The position numbers were made by a program, and so were the translations under genes. Shown here one piece after another: positions 38,053 to 48,708 of a stretch of DNA of 64,000 nucleotides (position 1 is the first letter of the stretch; every line of letters begins with the position of its first letter). Source of the DNA: Neospora caninum Liverpool (taxonomy: Eukaryota; Apicomplexa; Conoidasida; Eucoccidiorida; Sarcocystidae); contig NC_018391.1 of the NCBI RefSeq assembly GCF_000208865.1, positions 372,001 through 436,000 on the forward strand, written 5' to 3'. Under the pieces are notes generated by a model, which did not search any database, had not been told where the DNA came from, and was given only the letters and a program-made list of their open reading frames with translations.

Positions 38053-39240
38053 TTAAAGGGAAAGAAGCCCTGCTACGGCGACTGCACCGGTGGCAACAGC
38101 TGCTTTTTGCAGAGAGGACGTTGCAGAGGAGGCGGAGTTCGCTGCTCTGATCTTCAAGATAACATTGCAGTTCGATGTTATAGCACCAAACTTATCACTA
38201 TTACTAGCGTCGGCTTGCGCTTTCGAAATGGTATTGGGGACACATCCTAAACGGAGCGTCTGGTCCGCCGGCGGAAATCCGTCTTCTGGGATCGTAAGGG
38301 TGACAGAAGTTATATCTTGATCTTGCTGCACCCAACTCGCATCGAACATCGGGAGAGCATCAATATACTTTTTCGCTGTACAGGCATTCAAATCTGCATC
38401 GTCGGGTGCGCAGTACTCCGTCGACACGTTCGTGGAGCTCAGGTTACCCACGCTCCCGCACACGATGGTGACAGCGTTCTTCTCTGGTGTGATCTCAACC
38501 TCCAAGGCATTTTTGTTGCTGCTCTGACCGTAGGCACAAGTGACAACGTTTTTGGTTTCCGAAGAAGCTCTCGCTTCCACATGTACCGGCACTTTGCACT
38601 ATTTGTCAGCGCTACTACTCGGAACGCTGTCACGTGATTGACACCCGATGAAGAAGGGCGTGTCCATTAAAGGAAGATCTTCCGTGGTTAATGTGAGGGT
38701 CCACTTTTGGCCGTTACTGTCACCTGATGTAGATGTTTGTTGCCACTTCACCGCTCTATCTGTCCCGAGAAGTGTTTGGAGTGTGACAGCTTTTGCTTCG
38801 TTGTCTTCAGGAGCTCCTGTCCCAAACTTGCACGTATTTTCAGTGTCCCTCCCATTGGGGCCACACACGGTTGTTAGGCCTTTTGGTACCGCAATATTGT
38901 TTTGACCAGAACAGTTTAAACCCGCGGTGAGAACATCTTTAGACAACACCAGCGTGGTAGTTGCGGCATCCACAACTTCATGCGAGTCTGATGTTAACAC
39001 ACATTTCGCAACATTGCCTTCGATTGCTGGACCAGTCTGTTGTTCCCCTGAGGCACTGGCGTGCAAATTCCGGTGTTGAAGCCCTTCACGGAATATGTCA
39101 GCAACTGCATGTTCGGCAGAGAGCAGTAAAACTCCACCCAGGCAAATCCCCATCATCTTGAACGCCTTCGACCTGAAGCCTCCATCGCGTCGCTGCGTTC
39201 TCCGCGTCCTTGCCGTTAGGCTTACACTCCAGATACTCAT
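38053..39240 (-). pseudogene. SRS domain-containing antigen, locus 2, interrupted by one in-frame stop
   Basis: The reading frame is continuous from the ATG at 39240 to the stop at 38053 except for a single TAG at 38601-38599. The stop falls between the end of D1 (SSSADK) and the first residues of D2 (CKVPVHVEA). No frameshift is present: the N-terminal 213 codons and the C-terminal 179 codons share one frame. The signal peptide is intact (MMGICLGGVLLLSA). D1 keeps five of its six cysteines before the stop, and the downstream half keeps all D2 cysteines and a hydrophobic GPI tail ending GLLSL. This is the most divergent member of the array. Translation as written would give a secreted D1-only protein with no membrane anchor. 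It may be a young pseudogene, a sequencing error, or a truly shortened secreted form. Confidence 0.85.
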
Positions 39241-42200
39241 TTTAGAGGAATCCCCCAAAACAGAAACCATGCGGAAGAAGCGCAGATAAAACAGGAAGCG
39301 AATCCCATAATATCGTGGATATTCATTGCTTTCCTCCGGAACACATCCGCAGACCCAGGGAGTTCAAGGTTTACCGGCGGACACCGGAGTGCCAGTACCC
39401 CCCGGGTGTCCACCTCGAGCAACCCTCCGCTGCGAAAATTCAGCTTGTCTTGCTACCCGTTGGACGGCGGTTCAACGCTCACATTCGCGTGGAAGTATTG
39501 TCCGTGCCTTCTTCTTCAGTCAACCTTCTTCTTGTCGCGTCACCGGAGAAAACAGGTTTAACGAGAAAAGAAGTGGCGCTTTTTCATAGATTTTTGGGGC
39601 ACATTTCTCTCTATATTTCAGCTTTCTGTATGCCGTGCTGCAAGGGACGTACAGGTGTTGGGCAGATGCTTGGGCAACGCTCGCAGTGCTGCAAGACAAG
39701 AACTGAGAAACGCACTGTAGCCTTCGAAAAACAGGAAATAGCAAACGCATTTCTGCGACACATTCGGGAGGCTAAGAAAAAGTAGCAACAGTGGCTACGG
39801 CCTTCTTGACTGTTTGAAAAGTGCATGTACACGTGGGTTATGACTAGCTGTTCCCATAACAACGCACAGGGCGATCTGCGCTTCACGAAAGCGACATTGA
39901 GTTAGGGGTGAGGTGGAAGAGATTTTGAGACAAAATACCGAGAGGAACAACATATGAAAGTCAGCAGCTCGTTATTGTGTTTGTTATGTACGTGTATACT
40001 TGGAGACGGGGGCTCTCGCAATTGCTAGAGGGATGGATTGACGCGGGAGGGCGGCGCGTCGCGATGCCTTGTGGGGTTAAATCTCTGGCGGAGGCTATTC
40101 GACATCGGATGGTGACATAGAGGGATACGTACCCTACACTCGTCTTATCCACTAACTACGTTGTAGGGCTTTCTGCTGAAGAATATAAGTGCCTTGAGTC
40201 GCAGCTGAGTCTCTGTTGTCTATTAGTTACAAGATGCCACGCAATTAACCGGGGGATGACGCACGGGGCGACCGCGACAGTGAGGACCCGTTCTGGGCTA
40301 TCTGTGCCCTTCACCTCCTCTCCCTTCTCACAAGGCGAATTTAAGTGAAAAATCAAGCACGTATCTTGCAGGCGTTTGTGGGTTCGAATCCCATGAAAGG
40401 CGACAGCGTGCAATTCCTCTGTGCCAGCCTAGGGGTGCGATCCGAACCTGTAGCTGGGTGCCGAAATTGGTAGACTCAAACATCGAACTACGAGATCTAC
40501 ATTGTTGCAGAGCAAGCGTTGCCACTTCATTTTCCCGTTGAGGTTTCGGACAGCCAGAAGCCTAAGCTATGTTCACTCATATGCAACATGCAGGGCGCTG
40601 TTTCACCTCCTGACAATGCCGCGATTCTATCGCTGGTCATCAGCATACTTCGTTTTCTCTGTGGAGTCCTGCTCAGATGTGGTGTAAAGCTGAAAGTAGA
40701 GACGCAGATAAAGGCGGAGACAGGAGCACACAGTAGAAGATGGCAATGCACAGGTGCAAGGTACTTTCGAATTTTTTACAGTATACGGTGTACCACGAGG
40801 AGAGAAATGCTTTTTTGTTAAGCCCAGTTTCATGACTCAGATGCCTAGCCTGTATCCCCACAAATTATTCGTGGGACTCTGCATATGTGATTTGAGGACG
40901 CCCTTTCACACGTGCAATCGCCCCTGGGCCAGGGGGAGACTGGCCCCTTAGCTCCGGCGGAACCACGCTTGTTTGTGAACGGTGCCCCATACGCACTGGA
41001 ACACAGTCACCAAAGCAGGCCACATACTCTCGAAATAGGGAGACGCTGCGCCGGGGTACTGCGTTCTTGTCCACTGGGGGGCCTTCCCTGTTTCTTGCCT
41101 CCCCCGGTCTGTTCCTATGTGCGTATTTTTGCCCTTAGCCATAGATACCGTGCAACAGGAAGATGGAAAAATGCAGGGACAGGGATAACCAGACGCTTGT
41201 GAACGTACGCCTAAACACAAACGAATACGTACACATGCATGCATTCGTAGACATAACGGAACACGCAGAGGCACCCGCAGGCCCATGCGTCTAAATATCT
41301 GTTGGTACACGACACCACGGTCAATTCATTCCGGTCTCCTACGTGACTCACTCGTACATCAATTCACCATTTTACTCCTGTCCCGTTTTCCTCGCCTCAG
41401 GTGCACCGCATGCTTTTCGTGGTCTCGGCTCTCTGTCTCGACGCCCACTCCCCACGACCCGCACAAAAGGCCCCTCCAGAGGCCGTCCCTCTGCAATCGA
41501 TGACGAAAGTTGCGGGCACAGAACGCAGGTACTCTGCATCTCCCTTCTCCTTCCCGTCTCCCGCCAAACTCTCTGGAGGGCGGACCACGTCTGCGACTCC
41601 CGCAGAGGATCAGAGAAGAACAACAGACTGGACGTTGCAGGGTTCTTGAGGCGCAGTTGTTCCTTTCGAGCGCCAGAGGGGCCACTGGTGAGGTGACAGG
41701 TGACAGTATTCAACGAAAGATACGCAACAGTCTTTACACACGCAGTCGTTCAAGGCTAGCAACCCCCCTGTCAACGTCGCCCGCGAAATTTCGTTTCAAA
41801 TAACCTGTGAGTTTACATCACGATTGAGGCTTGCGGTTTTCTTCTGTGTACGCTGGCCCCGTGTCCAGTGGAAAAACATCACATTTCGCTGTTTGCAAAA
41901 ATTGGCATTACTCCCTCCACTCACGCCACCAATGACTCCACGGAACCAGGGGATATACGTATATCTGTTGTATGTAAGCTTTGATACACAGTCACCGATA
42001 GAGACAAAAAATGAATTGATTCTTGGTGAAGATAAATTAGCTCTTCGGCCCATAGCTGTTCATAGGAATAATCGTACTAGTTTGAGCCTACCGTGCGCGT
42101 GCTCGAAGATAATGTATGAACACAGGATGTCTGCCTGCGCAGCTGCTTGCGGGCTGTGACGCCCCTGGCTCGTCAAGAACCAACACAGCGGTGGACACAA

Positions 42201-42376
42201 TATGGAAGCATCCAGCTGATGCCAAAAGGCCTCCTGCTACACACAACAAAGGAAACCAAGTCGGGGCATTACCCTCGTCTGAGACAAAGATCCTGCCAAA
42301 CCGCTGAAGTCTTCTTCTTCTCCCTCCAAAAGTAAAACCCCGAACTCACCAGCAAACCCTACAACCCAGACTCCGC
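39241..42376. other. Spacer between SRS loci 2 and 3
   Basis: Composed of the 5'-flank family of locus 2 (about 39241-40500) and the 3'-flank family of locus 3 (about 40900-42376), with a T-arm-like TTCGAAT motif at 40383-40389. Short ORFs differ between copies, so I call no gene. The segment about 41380-41720 resembles the flanks near 33060-33260 and 37250-37400. Confidence 0.5.
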
Positions 42377-43567
42377 CTAGAACAGGGAACCAGAAAGAAC
42401 CCCGGCGACGGCGACAGCGCCGGAGGCAACAGCCGCCGCTTGCAGGGTGGATACTGCAGACGATGGGGCGTTCGACGCTCTGACCGTCACGATAACATTG
42501 CAACTCGATGTTTTTTCTCCAAACGCTGTAGCAGTCTCCCCTCTGCTACTCAGCTTTGTCGAATCTGCCTTAGGAACACATCCCAAGCGGAGTTTCTGAT
42601 CCTCGACCGGAAATCCGGATTCGGGGATCGTCAATGTGACTGAAGATTTCTCCCCGTCCTGCTTCACCCAACTCTCCTCAAACATCGGCAGAGCGTCGAC
42701 ATATTTCTTCGCTGTGCAGTCATCCAAATTTCCATCGTCTGGTGCACAGTAGTGAGTGGTCGTGATTCCAGGCATTAGGGAGCCGACGCTACCACACTCG
42801 ATGGTCACAGCGTTTTTCTCTGCTGTGAGCTCGACCTCCAAGGCGTTTGTGTTGCTGTTTTGACCGTAGGCGCAAGTGACAACGTTGTTGGTTTCGGACG
42901 AAGGTCTCGCTTCCACATGTACTGGCACTTTGCAGGATGGCTCGGCGTTTTTTTCAACAACATTTTCACTCGATTGGCACCCAACGAGGAAGCGCTTGTC
43001 TGTTAAAGGAAGATCGCCCTCAGTGAAGCTGAGACTCCATGTTTCGCCGTTGCCTTCAGTTCTGGGTGTCGATTTTTCTTTTTTCCACTTCACATGTTCG
43101 CCTGCTCCGAGAAGTGTTTGCAGTGTGACCTCTTTGCCGCCGTTGCCTTGAGAACTATCTGCTGCTCCGAAATTGCACGTGCCGTCACTGGCCTTCTGGT
43201 TGGGGTCACAAACGTTCGCTAAATTACTTGGAACCGCAACGTTGTTTTGACCAGAACACTCTAATTTAGCTGTGAGATTCTCTTTGGATAATGTCAGCTC
43301 TGTAACTGGTGATTCCGCATAACCAACGGGGCCAGCCGTACTCAATTCGCATCTGGCGATTCCATTAGTGAATGTTGGACCAGACTGGCTGTTACCTGAT
43401 TGGGGGGTATCTTGCGAATTCCGATGCTGAAGAACTTCGAGAAATTTGTCGGCAACGTCCTGTCCAGCAGAAAGCAGTACAACTCCACTCAAGCAAATCG
43501 CCGTCAACTTGGCTGCCATCGACCTGAAGCTTCCATAAAGTCGCCGCACTCCCTGAGTCATGCCCAT
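42377..43567 (-). CDS. SRS domain-containing surface antigen, locus 3
   Basis: Single exon, 396 aa. The start at 43567 (MGMTQGVRRL) aligns with the other loci. The signal peptide is AAKLTAICLSGVVLLSAGQ. D1 has six cysteines (ARC, LEC, NVC, GTC, VGC, PSC) and is of the GEHVKWKK subtype. D2 has six cysteines (VTC, IEC, HYC, DDC, LGC, SSC) and is of the SLMPG/TTTHYC subtype. The GPI tail ends AGVLSGSLF. D2 is almost the same as that of locus 1, whereas D1 is quite different from it. About 190 bp of D1 (about 42933-43122) recurs with no difference that I can see in the locus 6 pseudogene, a likely gene-conversion tract. The 5' flank shares the conserved element near 43740. Confidence 0.93.
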   Translation of the reverse strand: MGMTQGVRRLYGSFRSMAAKLTAICLSGVVLLSAGQDVADKFLEVLQHRNSQDTPQSGNSQSGPTFTNGIARCELSTAGPVGYAESPVTELTLSKENLTAKLECSGQNNVAVPSNLANVCDPNQKASDGTCNFGAADSSQGNGGKEVTLQTLLGAGEHVKWKKEKSTPRTEGNGETWSLSFTEGDLPLTDKRFLVGCQSSENVVEKNAEPSCKVPVHVEARPSSETNNVVTCAYGQNSNTNALEVELTAEKNAVTIECGSVGSLMPGITTTHYCAPDDGNLDDCTAKKYVDALPMFEESWVKQDGEKSSVTLTIPESGFPVEDQKLRLGCVPKADSTKLSSRGETATAFGEKTSSCNVIVTVRASNAPSSAVSTLQAAAVASGAVAVAGVLSGSLF

Positions 43568-45457
43568 TGTGCCGACACGCGAACGACTCGTTTCAAGAAG
43601 AACACTTTCAGCAAGCATACAACACACGCCAAAAGTATGACAATTTGCACAGTGGTCCTGAGGAATTTGAGATTAAATATATTTTTTATAGAATCAAGTC
43701 CGCAGACCTGGGCAGTTACGGCCTTTGAACGCGTCCATTGGTAGTCGGAAGCCCCTTGGATGCCCCGCCGATCAACCAACCCTCTGCTGCGACATCTTGT
43801 CTTGCAACTACCCGTCGGGCTAGGGTTCAGCGCGCACATACGCCTTCCAGGTCTCCTCCGTGCCTACTTCTGCTTCCGGCCTTGTTTTTGCCACTTTTAA
43901 GAGTGAAGGCATTCTACAATCAGGGTAATCGTATGATTTCCCTGGCTAATTCGATCCCATGCGTGTATTTTTTCCGTCTCCTTGCACGGCGCAGCACAAC
44001 GGACGAGATGAATTACGCAGTAGCTGAGGCAGTCCCTCGCGCTACAAGACAGCTGGTGAGGATGCCTCATTGCCTCTGAAGAAGTATTGAAGGAACGAAT
44101 TTCTTTTGCTGCTTGAACAAATGGAAATACACATGGGCGTGATTAGCTATGTCCAGAACACTACACACAGCGCCACCACCTTAACGGAGGAGCGATTTAG
44201 CGGTGGTGGAATTGATTGCGAGGACGAGACAAGATACGAAGAGCGTCTCCCCATGAAAATCAGAGGCGGCTTTTCAGAGATTATGTTACGTGTGTGTATC
44301 ACATGAGGAGAGAGGGTCACACAGACGCTAGAGGGAAGGATTGACTTGGCGGGTGAAGCGTTACTGCTTAAAAGACGGGATTGGTTACTCGACATGGGAG
44401 GAGAGTTAGAATGATAGAAACAATAGGTTATTCTTTTGCAATGAGCAAATGACAGGGTATACTAGTGCAAATAGAAGTGACTAGCGTTACAGTTCGGGGT
44501 CAATTTGATTCTTGACAAGCACGTAACCCCGGAACAGCCCCGAGGCGACCATGCAAGTGTGGAGCCGTTCTGGACGATATACGCCCTTCTTGTCAGCCCC
44601 CCTTTCACACAGAGAATCTAGGTGAAAAAAACATAGGGGTATGTTTCGTAGGCGGCTGTACGTTTGAATCCCGTTAGTGGTGGAGAGTGTGGAACTTATC
44701 TGTGCAGGGCGTTTGGTGCGCTCCCCTCCTCCAGCTGGGAAATAACTGCGGTAAGTGACATCCAACTAAGTGATCCAACATTGATACTGAGCAATCATTC
44801 CCTCTTAATGTTCCTGGGGGGTTTTGTACACCAGGACACCTGCAAGGTACGTTCACTCATTCGTATGCAACATGCAAAACGATTCTTTATCCCTCAACAA
44901 TGCCGCATTTCTGTCACTAGGGCAAGAGAATATTTCGTTGTCGCTGTAGCACTGCTTCTTTGCTGTGGAACGTTGAGATGAGAAAGACAGAGGAAGACCA
45001 ACATAGGAACACACAGAGGAAGGCCGTGACGCATGGAAGAGGGCCACGTTCGGAGCTTGCAGACTCTACGGAAGTGGCAGAAGGAAGTATTAACTGGTTC
45101 TGCCGGTTATCTCCACGCATTACAAGGGCCTCTATACGACGAACTTCCTCTCGGGACCCAGTGAACTATAACGAAGCTATGAGTACTAGCATGAGTGCAC
45201 TCTACGTTGGCCCGTAGACACACGAATGGGTATAGCATGTGTATCTCTGCTACAGTCGCCTATTGCGAATAGTTGCGCAGGTGCTTAACACGAACCAACG
45301 CAGTTATGAAGACAATATGGAAGCAACCAGGAGAGAGAACCCTCGATGACAAACCGTCGTCAAAAACAAAATTCAAACAATAACGGCAAACATTCTGAAT
45401 TCGCGGAAACAGCGCGCAACTAGAAACTCTCCATAAACCCAAGGACAGCCAGTTCGC
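43568..45457. other. Spacer between SRS loci 3 and 4
   Basis: The 5'-flank family of locus 3 (about 43568-44900) has a diverged T-arm-like motif near 44661. The remainder, to 45457, is the 3' flank of locus 4, which is only distantly similar to the 3' flanks of loci 5 and 6. I see no gene here. Confidence 0.5.
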
Positions 45458-46639
45458 CTACAGGGAGCCAGCAAGAAGCCCCGTCACGGCGACAGCGCCG
45501 CAAGCAACAGCCACCACTTGAAGAGACGATATTGCAGATGAAATGGCGTTCGATGCTCTAACCGTCACCATAACATTGCAGTTCGATGTTTTCGCATCAA
45601 ACGAATCAGCACTAGACCCCGCGCCACCCTTCGCATCCGAGGTATTCTGAGGAACACATCCCAAACGGAGTTTCTGATCCTCCACCGGAAATCCGGACTC
45701 GGGGATCGTCAGGGTGACAGAGGATTTATCCTCGTCCTGCTTCACCCAACTCTCCTCAAACATCGGCAGAGCGTCAACGTATTTCTTCGCTGTGCAGGAA
45801 TCCAAATTTCCATCGTCGGGAGCACAATAGTGAATAGTCGGGTTTTCAGGCAGGGGGGAACCGACGCTACCGCACTCGATGGTCACAGCGTTTTTCTCTG
45901 CTGTGAGCTCGACCTCCAAGGCGTGTGTGTTGCTGTTTTGACCGTAGGCACAAGTGACAACGTTGTTGGTTTCAGAAGAAGGTCTCGCTTCCACATGTAT
46001 CGGCACTTTGCACGAATCTGTAGCGCCAGCAAGTTTCCCCGGAGATCGCGTTTTCGCCTTACAGCCAACGAAGAAAGGCTTGTCTGTTAAGGGAAGATCG
46101 CCCTCAGTTAAGCTGAGGATCCATGTTTCGCCGCTGTTTTCAGCTCTGCCTGTCGATTCTTGTTTTTTCCACTTCACATGTTCGCCTGCCCCGAGAAGGT
46201 CTTGCAGGGTGGCTTCCATTCCTTCAGAAGCGCTTGCTGTCCCGAACTTGCACTTGTCCGCACTGTCCTTGCCGTTGGGGCTACACACTTTTGTTAGATT
46301 TTCTGGCACCGCAGCATTGTTTTGACCAGAACAGACTAATGTAGCGCTGAGGTTCCCTTTGGACAACGTCAACGCTGTAGCCCCTGAATCCGTATGGTCT
46401 TGCGAGCCTGTGGTTGTCAACACACACTTGGCGACACCCTCCTGGAATGTTGGTCCAGTCTGGGTCCCCCCGGAGACACTATCTTGCAAACTCCGATAGT
46501 GAATCCCTTCAAGAAACGCCTCCGCATTGCTCTGCCCGGCGGAAAAAAGCACAACTCCACCCAGGCAAACCGCCATCAACTTGCTCGCCCTGGACCTGAA
46601 CCCTCTACCGAGTCGCGGCATTCTCTGCGTCCTCGCCAT
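45458..46639 (-). CDS. SRS domain-containing surface antigen, locus 4
   Basis: Single exon, 393 aa. I take the start at 46639 (MARTQRMPRL), the position shared with locus 5, although the frame is open further upstream. The signal peptide is SKLMAVCLGGVVLFSAGQ, followed by the SNAEAF cleavage region. Two six-cysteine SRS domains follow. D1 is of the GEHVKWKK subtype like locus 3, but D2 is of the SPLPE/PTIHYC subtype like locus 5. The C-terminal GPI tail ends TGLLAGSL. The D1-D2 linker CKVPIHVEARPSSETNN is nearly invariant across the array. The 5' flank carries the conserved hairpin element and an exact TGAGACG motif about 300 bp upstream. Confidence 0.93.
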   Translation of the reverse strand: MARTQRMPRLGRGFRSRASKLMAVCLGGVVLFSAGQSNAEAFLEGIHYRSLQDSVSGGTQTGPTFQEGVAKCVLTTTGSQDHTDSGATALTLSKGNLSATLVCSGQNNAAVPENLTKVCSPNGKDSADKCKFGTASASEGMEATLQDLLGAGEHVKWKKQESTGRAENSGETWILSLTEGDLPLTDKPFFVGCKAKTRSPGKLAGATDSCKVPIHVEARPSSETNNVVTCAYGQNSNTHALEVELTAEKNAVTIECGSVGSPLPENPTIHYCAPDDGNLDSCTAKKYVDALPMFEESWVKQDEDKSSVTLTIPESGFPVEDQKLRLGCVPQNTSDAKGGAGSSADSFDAKTSNCNVMVTVRASNAISSAISSLQVVAVACGAVAVTGLLAGSL

Positions 46640-46811
46640 TGCGCCGACACTCGAGAGACTCTGTTGTGAAAAATCTCCGAAAAGAAACCACACAGAAAAA
46701 CTGGTGGAAGAAAGACCCAGCAAAAACCGGGGGCAAATACAGAGAACAAGGATGCCTTTCGAACAGATAAAATCCACAGGGCAACTGGTTACAGGCTTTC
46801 CATGCGTACGT

Positions 46812-46830
46812 TGGGGGTCAGAACCCCCTG
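46812..46830 (-). promoter_or_regulatory. Conserved hairpin element upstream of SRS locus 4
   Basis: The plus-strand core GGGGGTCAGAACCCCC can fold into a six-base-pair stem with a CAGA loop. It sits about 175 bp upstream of the ATG. The core recurs unchanged near 50072-50090 and 53329-53347, and in degenerate form near 35315 and 43740. The role is unknown; it could be a 5' UTR structure or core promoter element. Confidence 0.45.
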
Positions 46831-46937
46831 GGTATCCTTGCCGATCAGCCCTCAGCTGTGAAAACGATTCTTGCCTTGCGGCAGCTTGTCGGGCTCCGGT
46901 TCAGCGCGCACGCCCGCTCTCGAAATTCCCTCCGTAC

Positions 46938-46944
46938 CGTCTCA
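46938..46944 (-). promoter_or_regulatory. TGAGACG motif upstream of SRS locus 4
   Basis: On the minus strand this reads TGAGACG, matching the WGAGACG motif known from Toxoplasma promoters such as those of dense-granule and SAG1 genes. It lies 299 bp upstream of the ATG, and the same motif lies 298 bp upstream of locus 5. Confidence 0.5.
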
Positions 46945-48708
46945 CCTTTTCAGCCTTGATATGGCGACTTTGAGGACTGCAGGTCTGCTAACGTGAGGAG
47001 AAGGCATCTTCCTTAAATGTCACTCCCTCATTCCTTCGTTTTTTTTTTCTTCTTCGTGTACGGCGCGGTTCTTTCGCGCACCACCGAAAGTGAGGCATCC
47101 AATGTTGCCTTCGAAAAAACATACAAGAATCAGGATTTTGTTGTCGATGTCAGAGGCTCGACATAATTCGGATAGCGGCTGCGGAGTGTTCGTTCGTTGC
47201 ATGGTCACCTCAATGCACACATGGGTTCAGTGTGGTTTTTCCATAGCAAGACTTGTTGAGCCGACCCCAATGGACGAAAGAGAGAGTGAGTGCAGAAGGA
47301 AGTAGCAAATTGTTTGAGACAAGATGCTGAGACGGACCTCACATGATAATCAGCTGTGGCTTTCCAGTCTGTTTTTTAAGGGTGTGAGTCATATGAGAAG
47401 GGGAGTCACAGAGTTGCCAGAGGCACGGCTTGAAGAAAGGAAGCGGGAGCGTCGTGGTGTTTTGCGGAGTAAATCATCTGCAAACACCGACAATGCGGAG
47501 GATAGAAGGATTGGTGATATTCTGAAATGGAATTGACCATTAGCTACACGGTAGGGTATCTGTAGATGCATATCACATGACACCACATTGTGCATCTCCC
47601 TGAGTCAGGGAGTACATCGAACCGGATTGGTTCTATGCTTCTCATAAACCAACAGTGTTGATGACTACAGCTTCCAAGCAAACACCGAGACCGGTAGGAT
47701 ATTGAAATCCACCACTCTTAGCTGTCTTAAGCAGTCCAGTGGGGTGGTGGCGTCCAGAAATCACAACGAACTTGGTTGTCTGTATCTCGTAACTGGAGTC
47801 ATATGCGATCGCAAGCATGAGATTCGGTAAAGTGTTTAGCAGATTGTCCATGGCGATAACTGTAGGTACCTAGATACACATGTCAAAGAGGAGAGAAATG
47901 TGAACAGACACGTATATGTGGAGTGAAAGGATGAAATAATGGAAAGTGCTCTGCTGCTACGACCGAAGAAAAGACTAGAATATCTTAAGAACTTGTTCAT
48001 TTTGTGCAGCAGCCGTGTCACGCACGAAGTGCACAACATACGGTCACAAGGAACAACCATTTCAAACGCATCCATCAATTTTGAGGAGCTTTTGAAAATC
48101 CTCGTGTCTTTGAATTTCAATGCCACCGGCGAAGGACATTGCACACGCTGGAAGTGTGCACTTTCTTCTCTGCAACGACAAGCGTGTGTCCTGCACTACA
48201 GCATGCATGAAACTACAACACAGTTCTTGAACACACTGGTTGTCGCCTCTTCAAAATCAGGCGAAAAGTGATGCCACATCAAACACTGTCACATACGTGC
48301 ATGGTTTGTACGCTAGCGGAGAAATCGTTGCACATCTACACAAGGATGAAGCGTCTCTGGGCAGCGATATATCGGGTAGATCCTTTAGTCCATATCCATT
48401 CAAACAGCTACTGGCATGAGTTCACCATACACATACCCGTAAAAAAGTGTATGGGTATAAACCCTCTGCACACCAGGGCCCTGCTGTGGACTGTGCGCCA
48501 CGTTCTTATCACGAACCAACATTGCAATGAACCGGGTACGAAACCTTGCAGGGAGAATTTCTTCCTGCCTACGATCAACAAACCGAACAATATCACAAAT
48601 ACAACATCTTCAGAATCAAAAGGCAAACTGGGACAAAGACGCTCAGCAGCAGATGCCGACAAAAGACAACCAACGAGGTTCCACCAAGCATTTGTACCCT
48701 CCTTCCAC

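Larger units (their letters stand above)
46640..48708. other. Spacer between SRS loci 4 and 5
   Basis: Holds the locus 4 promoter region at the left and the locus 5 3' flank at the right. Open frames such as the plus-strand one at 48268-48792 run antisense into the locus 5 3' end and have no independent support. I see no gene here. Confidence 0.55.

Noticed and set aside
40330..40410. Possible tRNA gene around TTCGAAT
   Set aside because: Only a T-arm-like stem and loop is present; no matching acceptor stem, D-arm or anticodon arm could be paired.
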